Positions 12,780 to 20,448 of a DNA stretch of 37,880 bases are shown here, in pieces. Origin of the DNA: a virus; the IMG/VR virus record IMGVR_UViG_3300028536_000025, positions 1 through 37,880 of that record. One strand, written 5' to 3'. Position 1 is the first letter of the stretch, and each line of letters starts with the position of its first letter. Under the pieces are notes generated by a model, which saw only the letters and a program-made list of their open reading frames with translations, was not told the origin of the DNA and ran no database searches. The position numbers and the translations under genes are program-made.

Positions 12780-12807
12780 ACGCCCCCTGATTTGCGTCAG
12801 GAGGCGT
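12780..12807 (-). terminator. Intrinsic terminator of the leftward orphan gene
   Basis: Read leftward: ACGCCTCCTGA, a 6-base loop, TCAGGGGGCGT, then TTTT. The 11-bp stem has one mismatch. It starts 5 bases after the stop of the leftward 58-codon gene. The T-run is on the left side only, so it acts mainly on leftward transcription. Confidence 0.65.
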
Positions 12808-12812
12808 CGATT

Positions 12813-12989
12813 TCAGTTGTCACGAGCAACCGAGAAATCAGGCAGGACGGCCCAACGCCATTCTGCCTCAGTCTCACCTCCAAAAGCAACCAGAAGTCCG
12901 TCAGTGCCACGAAAGACGCGGGGCTTAGCCGTACCGCCGCACAGCTGCCACGAGGCTACACGGCCAGAGGACGCAATCAGGTTGACCAC
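12813..12989 (-). CDS. Orphan leftward 58-residue protein with its own terminator
   Basis: GTG start at 12989, with GGGGAGG about 5 bases upstream and an in-frame stop just before it, so the start is well defined. The product (MVNLIASSGRVASWQL, then GTDGLLVAFGGETEAEWRW) is a compact mixed-composition protein with four Trp or Phe pairs. It lies opposite to the genes on both sides and ends directly at a terminator, like a moron or a control gene. No family recognised and no strong promoter seen upstream (13000-13110). The other strand is also open here, but its composition is poor. Confidence 0.5.
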   Translation of the reverse strand: MVNLIASSGRVASWQLCGGTAKPRVFRGTDGLLVAFGGETEAEWRWAVLPDFSVARDN

Positions 12990-13111
12990 TCCTGCCTCCC
13001 CTTAAAGGGACTTAATGAGTACCACCCCGGTAGGATCCGGATGGGAAAGTGGGCTCTTCATGCCCGTTATCAACGTATCAATAAACGCGGTCCCGTAGGG
13101 AAATCTTCTCC

Positions 13112-13528
13112 TTGAAAGCCGCCCTCAAACTCAAGGTTCTAATCCCGACCGAGGATGATGAGGCACAGTGCCTGATGCAATGGGCCCTGACACAGCGCTG
13201 GCAGCACTTTCACCTGAGCCGCCTGCTCATCATGATCCCGAATGGCGCTTACTTAGGTGGAGATAGCCGCCAACGCGCCATTACCATGTGCAAGCTCAAA
13301 CGCACAGGCTTCAGGAACGGCGTATTCGATTACCTGCTACCCATCCCACGGCCCCCCTATCCGGGACTGTTCTTGGAGCTCAAGCGTCGCCGTGGCTGGG
13401 TGGTGAGCGAGGAGCAAGTTGCCTTCAAGCTCGATATGGATGCGCTTGGCTGGGCGACCGTCATTTGCAAGGGCTGGGAAGAGGCCAAAGCGGCGATCAC
13501 GCATTACCTACACGGAGCACCACAATGA
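13112..13528 (+). CDS. VRR-NUC domain nuclease
   Basis: 138 residues from TTG 13112; the only in-frame alternative in the upstream open stretch is not a start codon. Motifs of the VRR-NUC branch of PD-(D/E)XK nucleases: E16 in the first helix, IPNGAYLGG, GVFDYLLP with D73, LFLELKRRRG with E89 and K91, SEEQ with Q102, and a final helix. Members resemble Holliday-junction or flap-type nucleases. Phage VRR-NUC genes commonly lie between early functions and packaging, as here; a role in DNA processing before packaging is likely. Its stop overlaps the next ATG. Confidence 0.85.
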   Translation: MKAALKLKVLIPTEDDEAQCLMQWALTQRWQHFHLSRLLIMIPNGAYLGGDSRQRAITMCKLKRTGFRNGVFDYLLPIPRPPYPGLFLELKRRRGWVVSEEQVAFKLDMDALGWATVICKGWEEAKAAITHYLHGAPQ

Positions 13529-13668
13529 CCACGCACGAGCGCCTCTACATCCCGCCTCCCCGTCCCCCGCGTCTTGGACTTGACAGACCCCAGTATCGCT
13601 GGCAGGCGATCGGCTGGCTGTGTGCGGCCTGTGCGGGGGTGTCGGGGCTGGTGTGGTGGGCGTTGTGA
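13525..13668 (+). CDS. 47-residue single-span membrane protein
   Basis: The ATG overlaps the nuclease stop (ATGA). The N-terminus is Pro/Arg-rich (YIPPPRPPRLGLDR), followed by one hydrophobic span (AIGWLCAACAGVSGLVWWAL) running to the stop. It could be a small inner-membrane factor; function unknown. Confidence 0.55.
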   Translation: MTTHERLYIPPPRPPRLGLDRPQYRWQAIGWLCAACAGVSGLVWWAL

Positions 13669-13683
13669 GCCCGCAGATACGCA

Positions 13684-13711
13684 TTGACGCGCTACCCCGC
13701 GCGCGTATGAT
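13684..13711 (+). promoter_or_regulatory. Strong sigma70-type promoter for the late rightward operon
   Basis: -35 TTGACG (5 of 6), 16-base spacer, -10 TATGAT (5 of 6), in the 78-bp gap before the 13747 gene. This is the best promoter match noticed in the window. It precedes the small-gene, packaging and structural block, so it probably drives that transcript through the host polymerase. Confidence 0.65.
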
Positions 13712-13746
13712 GGAAATTCCTCACCCTTTTTCGGAGATCCATCCCC

Positions 13747-13923
13747 ATGCCCGGTAAAGCTGAAAATCGCGAATCGATGCAGAAAGGCGAATCGCGTCAT
13801 GGCCGCGAAGCCGAATCCATCAAATCGGAAGAGAAAGTCGGCAGCTCCGGCTCCCATGGCATTCGCTTCCCGCTCGTCAATCATCCGGATAAGTCCGTGG
13901 TGCGCGGCACGCTGAAGGAGTAA
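13747..13923 (+). CDS. 58-residue hydrophilic protein
   Basis: First gene after the late-type promoter; GGAG lies about 10 bases upstream of the ATG. Charged and flexible (AENRESMQKGESRHGREAE), then a short ordered end (GIRFPLVNHPDKSVVRG). No family recognised. Its stop is followed after 5 bp by the next ATG. Confidence 0.62.
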   Translation: MPGKAENRESMQKGESRHGREAESIKSEEKVGSSGSHGIRFPLVNHPDKSVVRGTLKE

Positions 13924-13928
13924 GGCAG

Positions 13929-14129
13929 ATGGCCAAAGGGGATGACAGAGCCGTCGTAGGCGCCTCAGGCCGGCCGCTCATCGGCATGGTGCTCACCAGT
14001 GGGGCCAAAACCATTGCGAAGGTCTTGGGCTGCTACGATGCGCCGAGCGGCTCGAAACAGGATACCCAAGGCATGAAGTTCGATGTCGATGGGATGAAGG
14101 ATCTAGCCCGCGTCAAGATGGCCGATTAA
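13929..14129 (+). CDS. Small hypothetical protein
   Basis: 66 residues: basic-acidic start (MAKGDDRAVVG), a beta-type stretch (PLIGMVLTSGAKTIAKVLG), and a charged end. The stop TAA overlaps the next ATG (TAATG at 14127-14131). No family recognised. Confidence 0.62.
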   Translation: MAKGDDRAVVGASGRPLIGMVLTSGAKTIAKVLGCYDAPSGSKQDTQGMKFDVDGMKDLARVKMAD

Positions 14130-14269
14130 TGCCAGCTGCGCCCGCGACTGAATCCTTGGGCGCCTTTCTGCAGCGCTATTCGCGTTCATCTCCCTCCCGT
14201 AAACGCTTCCCTTCCAAAGGAGAGCGCTCAGCATCCACATCCCCGAAGAGCGCGAAAGCGAAGCCATGA
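14129..14269 (+). CDS. 46-residue basic protein
   Basis: Rich in Ser/Arg/Lys/Pro (FLQRYSRSSPSRKRFPSKGE, ending KSAKAKP), with a net positive charge that suggests nucleic-acid contact. The ATG overlaps the previous stop (TAATG) and the stop overlaps the next ATG (ATGA). The coupling is the main support. Confidence 0.5.
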   Translation: MPAAPATESLGAFLQRYSRSSPSRKRFPSKGERSASTSPKSAKAKP

Positions 14270-14661
14270 GTGCGGTCCGCAGCACCCGGTTAGGCAATGA
14301 ATGCTTCGATAGCGTCCCCGCCTCCTCCCATATCCGCCCATTGCGCGATCAAATCCTGCTCGAGCCGATCGCCTGGCCATTCAGTGACATCATCCAGGTG
14401 GTCTATACCGGCCGTCCTTTACGTGGGATCGTGCGTGCGGTGGGGCCCGGCCATTACCGCAAGCTTTATGACGGGCGCAAAGGCCAGCGCACAAAAAGCT
14501 GGGATAGCCGCTATTTCACGCCCTGTGAAGTGAAGGTGGGCGATGTGGTTCAACTGGGTGGCCTCGATATTCAAGGCTATCTCTTTCAGACCGTGCGCTG
14601 GGGTGACAAGGAAATGGTCATTTGCCGGGAGAACGATATAACCGGGATCGAGCAATCATGA
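14266..14661 (+). CDS. GroES-like (Cpn10 fold) phage protein
   Basis: 131 residues. After a short leader, IRPLRDQILLEPI, the glycine-flanked RGIVRAVGPGHY, CEVKVGDVVQLGG and the closing MVICRENDITGI reproduce the strand order of GroES. The mobile-loop region (about 40-55) is short and the segment between the two halves is longer than in host GroES. Phage co-chaperonins can replace GroES in folding the coat protein with GroEL, and the P22 coat is a known GroEL client. That role here is inference. Confidence 0.8.
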   Translation: MSAVRSTRLGNECFDSVPASSHIRPLRDQILLEPIAWPFSDIIQVVYTGRPLRGIVRAVGPGHYRKLYDGRKGQRTKSWDSRYFTPCEVKVGDVVQLGGLDIQGYLFQTVRWGDKEMVICRENDITGIEQS

Positions 14662-14837
14662 GCGAGCATGCGGATTACCTTACTAAGCACTATGTGCGAA
14701 TAAGCAATACCAGCGCGGCCCTCAGGTGGGTTCCCTGCGGACCCGATTGCACGCATGAGCGGCAGCCTGATGTGGAAGGCGGCGAATTGACGGCAGTTCT
14801 TCTCACCGGCGATCATGTCGAATGGGTTGGCGAATGA
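14658..14837 (+). CDS. Small hypothetical protein
   Basis: 59 residues from ATG 14658, overlapping the GroES-like stop. CGPDCTHE in the middle gives a small Cys/His cluster; the end is a beta-hairpin type (ELTAVLLTGDHVEWV). It is coupled by 4 bp to the next gene. No family recognised. Confidence 0.62.
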   Translation: MSEHADYLTKHYVRISNTSAALRWVPCGPDCTHERQPDVEGGELTAVLLTGDHVEWVGE

Positions 14838-15103
14838 GCGAACAGACTGCATCCGCTCACGATTTCTCAACCAGTCCTGCCGCCATGGAAAAGCTCAACT
14901 ACGGCGTGTCCTGCGCAGGGGTTGATTTCGGTATGCTGAATGCGCGTAACCAATTGATTTCAAAAGTGGTTGGGCCGCTCATCGATAAGATCATGATCCC
15001 CCTTAAGCAGGACCGTGCTTTACGTGGCGGCACCGGAGTCGAGCAGCGCTATACGATCAATGTCATCGTGACAGCCGAGCGGGATTTGGAGACGGTGCAA
15101 TAA
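14834..15103 (+). CDS. Hypothetical protein
   Basis: 89 residues from ATG 14834 (ATGA overlap). AAMEKLNYGVSCAGVDFG and a helical ISKVVGPLIDKIMIP are followed by a strand pair (QRYTINVIVTAERDLE). The stop TAA overlaps the next ATG. It lies in the block that precedes the terminase; function unknown. Confidence 0.66.
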   Translation: MSEQTASAHDFSTSPAAMEKLNYGVSCAGVDFGMLNARNQLISKVVGPLIDKIMIPLKQDRALRGGTGVEQRYTINVIVTAERDLETVQ

Positions 15104-15426
15104 TGGCAGATGTCAGCGATGGATGTCTCATGCATGTCTGCCTCAAAGTTGAGGCCGAGACAGTGCGAGCTGCCAATCCCGAAAAACAGTACAAACTTTT
15201 GGCAAAAGTGGTTAAAACTCATAACGAAAACGTTATGATGCAGGAGATGCAAGAAAGCGCTCGCGTCGATGCGGCGGAAAAACAGATCTATGACTTAGCA
15301 AAGATAGGGCTACGAGCGCTTCTGTCGATGAAGCTTCCAGATCTAAACGAGCCAAACTTGGAATTACGCATATTGCTCTGCAACAAAGAAGCAGATCGGT
15401 CAAATAACACCGAATCAGCACCGTGA
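15103..15426 (+). CDS. Hypothetical helical protein
   Basis: 107 residues, mostly helical (EKQYKLLAKVVKTHNENV, QESARVDAAEKQIYDLAKIG) with three Cys. Coupled to both neighbours by short overlaps; the following GTG of the TerS gene overlaps its stop (GTGA). No family recognised. Confidence 0.66.
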   Translation: MADVSDGCLMHVCLKVEAETVRAANPEKQYKLLAKVVKTHNENVMMQEMQESARVDAAEKQIYDLAKIGLRALLSMKLPDLNEPNLELRILLCNKEADRSNNTESAP

Positions 15427-15776
15427 GTAGCAATCTCGCTTTTCTCAAACCTCCCTGGCAGCCTGGACAATCTGGGAATCCAGCGGGACGCCCCAAAGGA
15501 AGCAGGCATAAGCTTGAAGAGCGTTTTCTAGCTGATTTACTTGTGGATTGGAATGACAATGGTGCAGAAGCTCTCGCCGCTGCTCGAGAGAAAGACCCCA
15601 CTGGCTATGTCAAAGTCGTGGCCTCTTTGATGCCGAAGCAGGTAGAGCAGGATAGCGCCTTGGAGGGCATAGACCGTGATGAACTCAGGCTTGCCATCGC
15701 TGCTCTCCAATCCTTCCTTGCTCCTGGAGACGCTCCAAGCGCTGGATGCGCAGATCACGAGCCAATCGAAGCTTGA
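15423..15776 (+). CDS. Probable small terminase subunit (DUF5681-type)
   Basis: 117 residues, GTG start. The N-terminal WQPGQSGNPAGRPKGSRHK is the DUF5681 signature, common in proteins encoded just before phage TerL, and is followed by a helical region (EERFLADLLVDW ... VASLMPKQ). The small subunit recognises the packaging site and regulates TerL. Its gene overlaps TerL by 101 bp. The family assignment is firm; the TerS role comes from position. Confidence 0.72.
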   Translation: MSSNLAFLKPPWQPGQSGNPAGRPKGSRHKLEERFLADLLVDWNDNGAEALAAAREKDPTGYVKVVASLMPKQVEQDSALEGIDRDELRLAIAALQSFLAPGDAPSAGCADHEPIEA

Positions 15777-17121
15777 GGACTATCGGCCATATCCTAAGCA
15801 ATTAACCTTTCACGCCTCCGGCCGTGACTACCGAGAACGGCTCTTGATGGCAGGTAATCAGCTCGGCAAGACGCTTGCCGCGGGGATGGAATATGCAATG
15901 CACGCTACAGGTCGCTATCCGACCGGATGGCCAGGCCGGCGCTACGATCGAGCGATTGTGGGCTGGGCTGCTGGCATTACAGGGGAATCTACCCGGGATA
16001 ACGTACAACGTATTTTACTTGGACGACCCGGCAGCTATGGCACGGGATCAATACCAAAAGAGGCAATCGTTGATCTCACCTCCGCCCGCGGTCAGCCCGA
16101 TCTGCAAGACTCCATCAAAGTCAGGCACGAATCGGGACAAGTAAGTCACATCGCGCTCAAGTCCTACGAGAAAGGCCGTGAGAAGTGGCAGGGTGAAACG
16201 CTCGATATGGTGTGGTTCGATGAGGAGCCGCCGCTTGATATCTACTTGGAAGGATTGACCCGCACCAACTCTACCGTAGGACCGGTCTTTGTGACCTTTA
16301 CGCCCTTGCTCGGCATGTCGGACGTCGTTAAGCGGTTCTTGATCGATAAGGTGCCGGGGACGTCGGTTACCCAGATGACCATCGAGGATGTGGGGCATTA
16401 TACAGCGGAACAGCGCGCCGCCATTATTGCGAGCTACCCGGAGTATGAACGCGATGCGAGAACGAAGGGTATACCTCAGCTGGGATCGGGCCGAGTATTT
16501 CCCATTGCGGAGGATGAGCTGCGATGTGAACCCTTTGCGATCCCCGCTCACTGGCCGCAGATCGGCGGCCTCGACTTCGGCTGGGACCATCCTTCGGCGG
16601 CAGTCCGACTGGCTTGGGATCGCGACGTCGACACCCTCTACGTCATCGCCTGTCATCGACAACGCCAGCAAACCCCGGCGATGTTCTCCGCCTCAATAAG
16701 GCCATGGGCGCTATGGTTGCCCTGGTCCTGGCCTCATGATGGGTTGGCGCACGATAAGGGATCTGGTGAGCAGCTTGCCAAGCAATACAAAGAGCAAGGG
16801 CTTAACATGCTCGCGCTCCGAGCCACGTTCGAGGATGGGAGCAATGGAGTCGAAGCAGGCATTGCACAGATGTTCGATCGCATGCAGACTGGCCGCTTCA
16901 AGGTTTTCAGCAACTTAAACGATTGGTGGGAAGAGTTCCGTATGTATCATCGCAAGGAAGGGCTGATCGTCAAGCAAAGTGATGATCTGATGGCGGCCAC
17001 TCGCTATGCGATGATGATGCGCCGGTTCGCCTGTGTTCAATATCAGACTGTTGTTCCCCGCGAAACCTCAGGCCAGAGCGGCCGATCGCGACATGACGGC
17101 TTAGGGTGGATGGGGTCGTGA
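15676..17121 (+). CDS. terL: Large terminase subunit (packaging ATPase/nuclease)
   Basis: 481 residues. ATPase: Walker A AGNQLGKT (59-66), Walker B MVWFDEE (178-184) with the catalytic Glu, and the coupling motif FTPLLGM (209-214). Nuclease (RNase H-like): GGLDFGWDHP with D300, DGLAHDKGSG near 354-364, and DDLMAATRYAM with D436/D437. It pumps DNA into the prohead and cuts the concatemer. GTG 15676 has GGAGGG at an 8-base spacing, so I prefer it to the ATG 3 bases later; an internal start is possible because the first 35 residues lie in the TerS overlap. Confidence 0.93.
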   Translation: MMNSGLPSLLSNPSLLLETLQALDAQITSQSKLEDYRPYPKQLTFHASGRDYRERLLMAGNQLGKTLAAGMEYAMHATGRYPTGWPGRRYDRAIVGWAAGITGESTRDNVQRILLGRPGSYGTGSIPKEAIVDLTSARGQPDLQDSIKVRHESGQVSHIALKSYEKGREKWQGETLDMVWFDEEPPLDIYLEGLTRTNSTVGPVFVTFTPLLGMSDVVKRFLIDKVPGTSVTQMTIEDVGHYTAEQRAAIIASYPEYERDARTKGIPQLGSGRVFPIAEDELRCEPFAIPAHWPQIGGLDFGWDHPSAAVRLAWDRDVDTLYVIACHRQRQQTPAMFSASIRPWALWLPWSWPHDGLAHDKGSGEQLAKQYKEQGLNMLALRATFEDGSNGVEAGIAQMFDRMQTGRFKVFSNLNDWWEEFRMYHRKEGLIVKQSDDLMAATRYAMMMRRFACVQYQTVVPRETSGQSGRSRHDGLGWMGS

Positions 17122-17123
17122 AT

Positions 17124-17180
17124 AAATATGCTGCATAAACTGGTCGATGGCTTCTCGATTGCCCGCTTCCATGCATATTT
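17124..17180. repeat. 8-bp inverted repeat in the TerL-portal gap
   Basis: AAATATGC and GCATATTT flank a 41-base centre in the 77-bp gap. The AT-rich arms stand out from the surrounding GC-rich DNA. It may be a promoter element or a protein site; no convincing -35/-10 pair was found. Confidence 0.3.
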
Positions 17181-17198
17181 AAGCGCATAATCGCCAAA

Positions 17199-19355
17199 AT
17201 GCCGCAAACTCCTCGCGATACGTTAGAAGATGCCGAAACCGACGAGCAAATCTTTCTTGAATGCGCTGACCGATTGAGATTAGCCGAAGAAGTCGAAAGC
17301 CCGAATCGCGCCAATGCCATTGCTGATTTAGAGTTCGCCGATGGCCAGCAATGGCCAGACGATATCTACAACGCCCGCGCGCGCAATCAAGTGGCTCTGA
17401 CCATCAACCACACCGCGACCCTGGTGCGCCGCGTAGTCAACAACATGCGTCAGCAGCGCCCCCGGATCAAAGTGCATCCGGTGGGCGATGGGGTGCAGTT
17501 GGATGACGCGCGGGTCGCCAATGGCTTGATTCGCCACGTCGAGACGCTCTCCAAAGCCTCCGTGGCCTATGACACGGGCGGCGAGTCGGCGGTGCGTATC
17601 GGCTGGGGCTACTGGCGCATTGTCGGGCGTTATCCCGATGAGCGCAGTGCCACGCAAGAACTCTATATCGATACCGTGCGCAACACCTTCACCGGTTACA
17701 TTGACCCCGCAGCACAACTCCCCGATGGCTCGGACATGGACTGGTTCATCTTCTCCACCAAGATGAAGAAAACCGAGTTCAAGCGCAAACATCCGGGTGT
17801 GGAACTGAACGAATGGATTGCCATGGGCGCGGGGGATAATCAGAGCCAGTGGGAGAGCAAGGAGGAGATCCGGCTTGCGGAGTATTACCGGATCAAAAAG
17901 ATGGCCGATACGCTCTACACCATGTCAGATGGCCGCATGTTGATGAAATCCGAGTATACGGCCGCCAAGGACGCCTTCGATCTGGCAGGCATCACGATTG
18001 CTCTCGACCAGAAAGGCAAGCCGAAGAGCCGCCCCACCGAACGTCGGCAGATCCAATGGTTTCTCATCAACGGCACGAAAGTCGTCGATCAGCGGGACCT
18101 CCCCGGCACCTATATTCCCGTGGTGCGGGTCGAAGGCAATGTGCTCGATCTGAATGGTCAGGTGAGGCGCAAAGGCATGATTCGGGATGTGAAAGACCCC
18201 GCCCGCATGGTCAATTACTGGGAGAGTGCCAAGACCGCCAAGCTCGCGCTGTCCTCCAAAGCGCCCTGGGTGATGGCGGAGGGGCAATCGGACGGTCATC
18301 CAGAATGGGACGATGCGAATCAGAAGCCGTACTCAAGCCTAAAGTACAAACTCATCCTAGGTCTCGATGGTAATCCGTTGCCAGGCGTCCCGCCGCCGCA
18401 GCGCATGCAAGCGGTGGAAGTGGAGGCGGGCTTCGCCGAAGCCATGCAAAGCGCGATGCAGCACTTGACCGCGGTCGCCGGTATGCCGCATGAGCCGCAG
18501 CAAGATACCCCGGGAGCGGTGGTCTCCGGCGTGGCGCTGCGCCGTCGACAAGCGATCAGCGATATCAGTCATTTCCAATATTACGATAACCAGACCATGG
18601 CGATCGCGCAGACCGGGCGGATTTTGCTCGACCTCTTCCCACACTACTACAGCGAAGAGCGCATGCAACGCATCATTGGGGAGGATGGGGTACCCGAAAT
18701 GGTCAGCCTCAATCAGCCCAAGGTGAGCGACCGCGGCATCACAGAGATCAAAAACAACATGACGGTGGGCCGTTATGACGTGGTCATGGATACAGGCCCC
18801 GGCTATGACACTAAGCGCCAAGAGGGCGCCGAAACCATGACGGATCTCTTACGGATCGGGCCCATTGCCGAGATTGTCGCTAAAAGCGGTGCTGACTTGC
18901 TGTTCCGCTCGATTGATGCGCCCTACATGGATCAGCTCGCCGACCGGGTCATGCCGCAAAACCCAGAAGGTATGGAGAAGGTCATGAAGGACCTTCCCGA
19001 ACAAGCGCAGAACATCATCAAATCGATGCAGGCAAAGAGTCAGCAGCAAGACCAATTGATTCAGCACTTGCAACTCGAGATCAAGTACAAGACCGGCATC
19101 GAGACCGGTTGGCAGCAGACGGAGCTTCGAAAGACCGAAATGCAGACTCACGTCAAAGCGCACGATACCGAGATGCGGGATCACACCGCCGAGCGGGATA
19201 CGCAGGTCAAAGCCCATACCCAGTTGCTGGTGGCCGAGGTTGGCGCAGCCGGGCAGTTGCTCAACACGAATACCGAAGCGGCGCACGATCGGCGTGCGGC
19301 GAAAGAGATGATTGACGCCGCCCGAACGGCGGAAAAAACCAATGGAGCAGCGTAA
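17199..19355 (+). CDS. Portal protein, P22 gp1 type
   Basis: 718 residues, close to P22 gp1. Features of the family: RANAIADLEFADGQQWPDDI, VALTINHTATLVRRVVNNMRQQRP near the start, YRIKK in the stem region, an FQYYDNQTMAIAQ helix in the second half, and a long charged C-terminal helix (ELRKTEMQTHVKAHDTEM) that corresponds to the barrel. It forms the dodecameric DNA port and binds TerL and then the gp4-like connector. Upstream of the ATG no good Shine-Dalgarno is visible. Confidence 0.9.
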   Translation: MPQTPRDTLEDAETDEQIFLECADRLRLAEEVESPNRANAIADLEFADGQQWPDDIYNARARNQVALTINHTATLVRRVVNNMRQQRPRIKVHPVGDGVQLDDARVANGLIRHVETLSKASVAYDTGGESAVRIGWGYWRIVGRYPDERSATQELYIDTVRNTFTGYIDPAAQLPDGSDMDWFIFSTKMKKTEFKRKHPGVELNEWIAMGAGDNQSQWESKEEIRLAEYYRIKKMADTLYTMSDGRMLMKSEYTAAKDAFDLAGITIALDQKGKPKSRPTERRQIQWFLINGTKVVDQRDLPGTYIPVVRVEGNVLDLNGQVRRKGMIRDVKDPARMVNYWESAKTAKLALSSKAPWVMAEGQSDGHPEWDDANQKPYSSLKYKLILGLDGNPLPGVPPPQRMQAVEVEAGFAEAMQSAMQHLTAVAGMPHEPQQDTPGAVVSGVALRRRQAISDISHFQYYDNQTMAIAQTGRILLDLFPHYYSEERMQRIIGEDGVPEMVSLNQPKVSDRGITEIKNNMTVGRYDVVMDTGPGYDTKRQEGAETMTDLLRIGPIAEIVAKSGADLLFRSIDAPYMDQLADRVMPQNPEGMEKVMKDLPEQAQNIIKSMQAKSQQQDQLIQHLQLEIKYKTGIETGWQQTELRKTEMQTHVKAHDTEMRDHTAERDTQVKAHTQLLVAEVGAAGQLLNTNTEAAHDRRAAKEMIDAARTAEKTNGAA

Positions 19356-20396
19356 ATGGCGAAAGTAGTCACCTCAGAAGGCTTAACCGACTTCGTGCAA
19401 ACCGGCAAAGCAACTGAAATCATTGCCGATCCACGCCGCAAAGCCCCAGGTCCCGCTCCCGCGCTTGAGATCGTCAAAACGCCTGGCACGACGGAATTAT
19501 CTTCTCCGGGCGCTGAGCAGCCGGCCAAAGAGCCCGCAGTTGAAGCTAAAGAGCCTCCCAAAGCTGAAGAGACTGGCCTTGAATCGGAAGATCAGGATTT
19601 GCCGACGCGGGCGAAGAATCGCATTGGCAAGAAACACTACGAGATGATGACCGCGAAGACCGACGCGGCGGCGGCTCGGGCGGAGGCAGAGGAATCCGAG
19701 CGCTTTGCCGAAAATTTATTCAATGAGCGCGAACAGTGGCGCTTAAAGGCTGAAGCGTTGCAACGCCGCTCCGAGGAACTGGAGACCAAAACGAAGCCGC
19801 CGGTGGAGGAGGCTAAAGAGCCGGATCCGCAAGATGCCAAGTACCGCGATGCGAAAGGGGAATTCGATTGGTTGCAGTTCTCGCGGGATAATGCGGCCTT
19901 CGCAGCGAAGAAAGCGGTCGATGACGATCGCCGCGCGCAGGCGGAGGGGCAGGCCAGAGCGCGCAAGGAGGAAAGTGACCGACTATTCAAGGAGCGCATG
20001 GAGAAGGCGCAGGGTAAATATGCGGATTGGAAGCAGATCGTCGAGAAAAGCCCGATCATGTTGCAAAACGAGTGCTTGCAATTCATTGCTCGCTCAGAGT
20101 ATGGTACGGACATCGCCTACTTTCTGGCCAAAAACCCGGAAGTAGCGGAAAAAATACGAGTTCTTGATCCCTTCGTGGCGATTGCAGAGCTTGGAATTCT
20201 CTCAGATCAATTTAGAAAGCCTGCGAACAAACCCTCTCCCGAGGCAGCGGCGTCTAAAACGGTCGAACGTCCAGGGGCTCCGGCTCCCATTACGCCCATT
20301 TCGACGAACGGTACTGGCGCGATCAATATCGATCCCGCCAAGATGTCGTACAAAGAATTACGGGCGTATGAGCGTGAGAGGGCACGTCGCCATTAA
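19356..20396 (+). CDS. Scaffolding protein, P22 gp8-like position
   Basis: 346 residues starting one base after the portal stop. Highly charged, mostly helical and coiled-coil (AAAARAEAEESERFAENL, EESDRLFKERMEKAQGKY), with a Pro/Glu-rich N-terminus and a basic C-terminus (YKELRAYERERARRH), as expected of a scaffold whose basic C-terminal helix docks on the coat. Its position between portal and coat fits. Sequence identity with P22 gp8 was not assessed. Confidence 0.85.
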   Translation: MAKVVTSEGLTDFVQTGKATEIIADPRRKAPGPAPALEIVKTPGTTELSSPGAEQPAKEPAVEAKEPPKAEETGLESEDQDLPTRAKNRIGKKHYEMMTAKTDAAAARAEAEESERFAENLFNEREQWRLKAEALQRRSEELETKTKPPVEEAKEPDPQDAKYRDAKGEFDWLQFSRDNAAFAAKKAVDDDRRAQAEGQARARKEESDRLFKERMEKAQGKYADWKQIVEKSPIMLQNECLQFIARSEYGTDIAYFLAKNPEVAEKIRVLDPFVAIAELGILSDQFRKPANKPSPEAAASKTVERPGAPAPITPISTNGTGAINIDPAKMSYKELRAYERERARRH

Positions 20397-20448
20397 CGCT
20401 TGAGGGCATCGGCGCTCCTTTAGTTTAACCACTTGAGGAGTTCTTACC

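Noticed and set aside
12753-13115. Open rightward frame of 120 codons over the leftward orphan gene
   Set aside because: No Shine-Dalgarno, low-complexity Ser/Arg/Gln composition, and the opposite strand has a better start site and a terminator. Kept as the alternative.
17122-17198. Promoter before the portal gene
   Set aside because: An AT-rich inverted repeat is present, but no -35/-10 pair with good spacing could be placed.
17849-18373. 174-codon frame inside the portal gene
   Set aside because: Shadow: Arg/His/Pro-rich and without ribosome site; the portal frame has family motifs.
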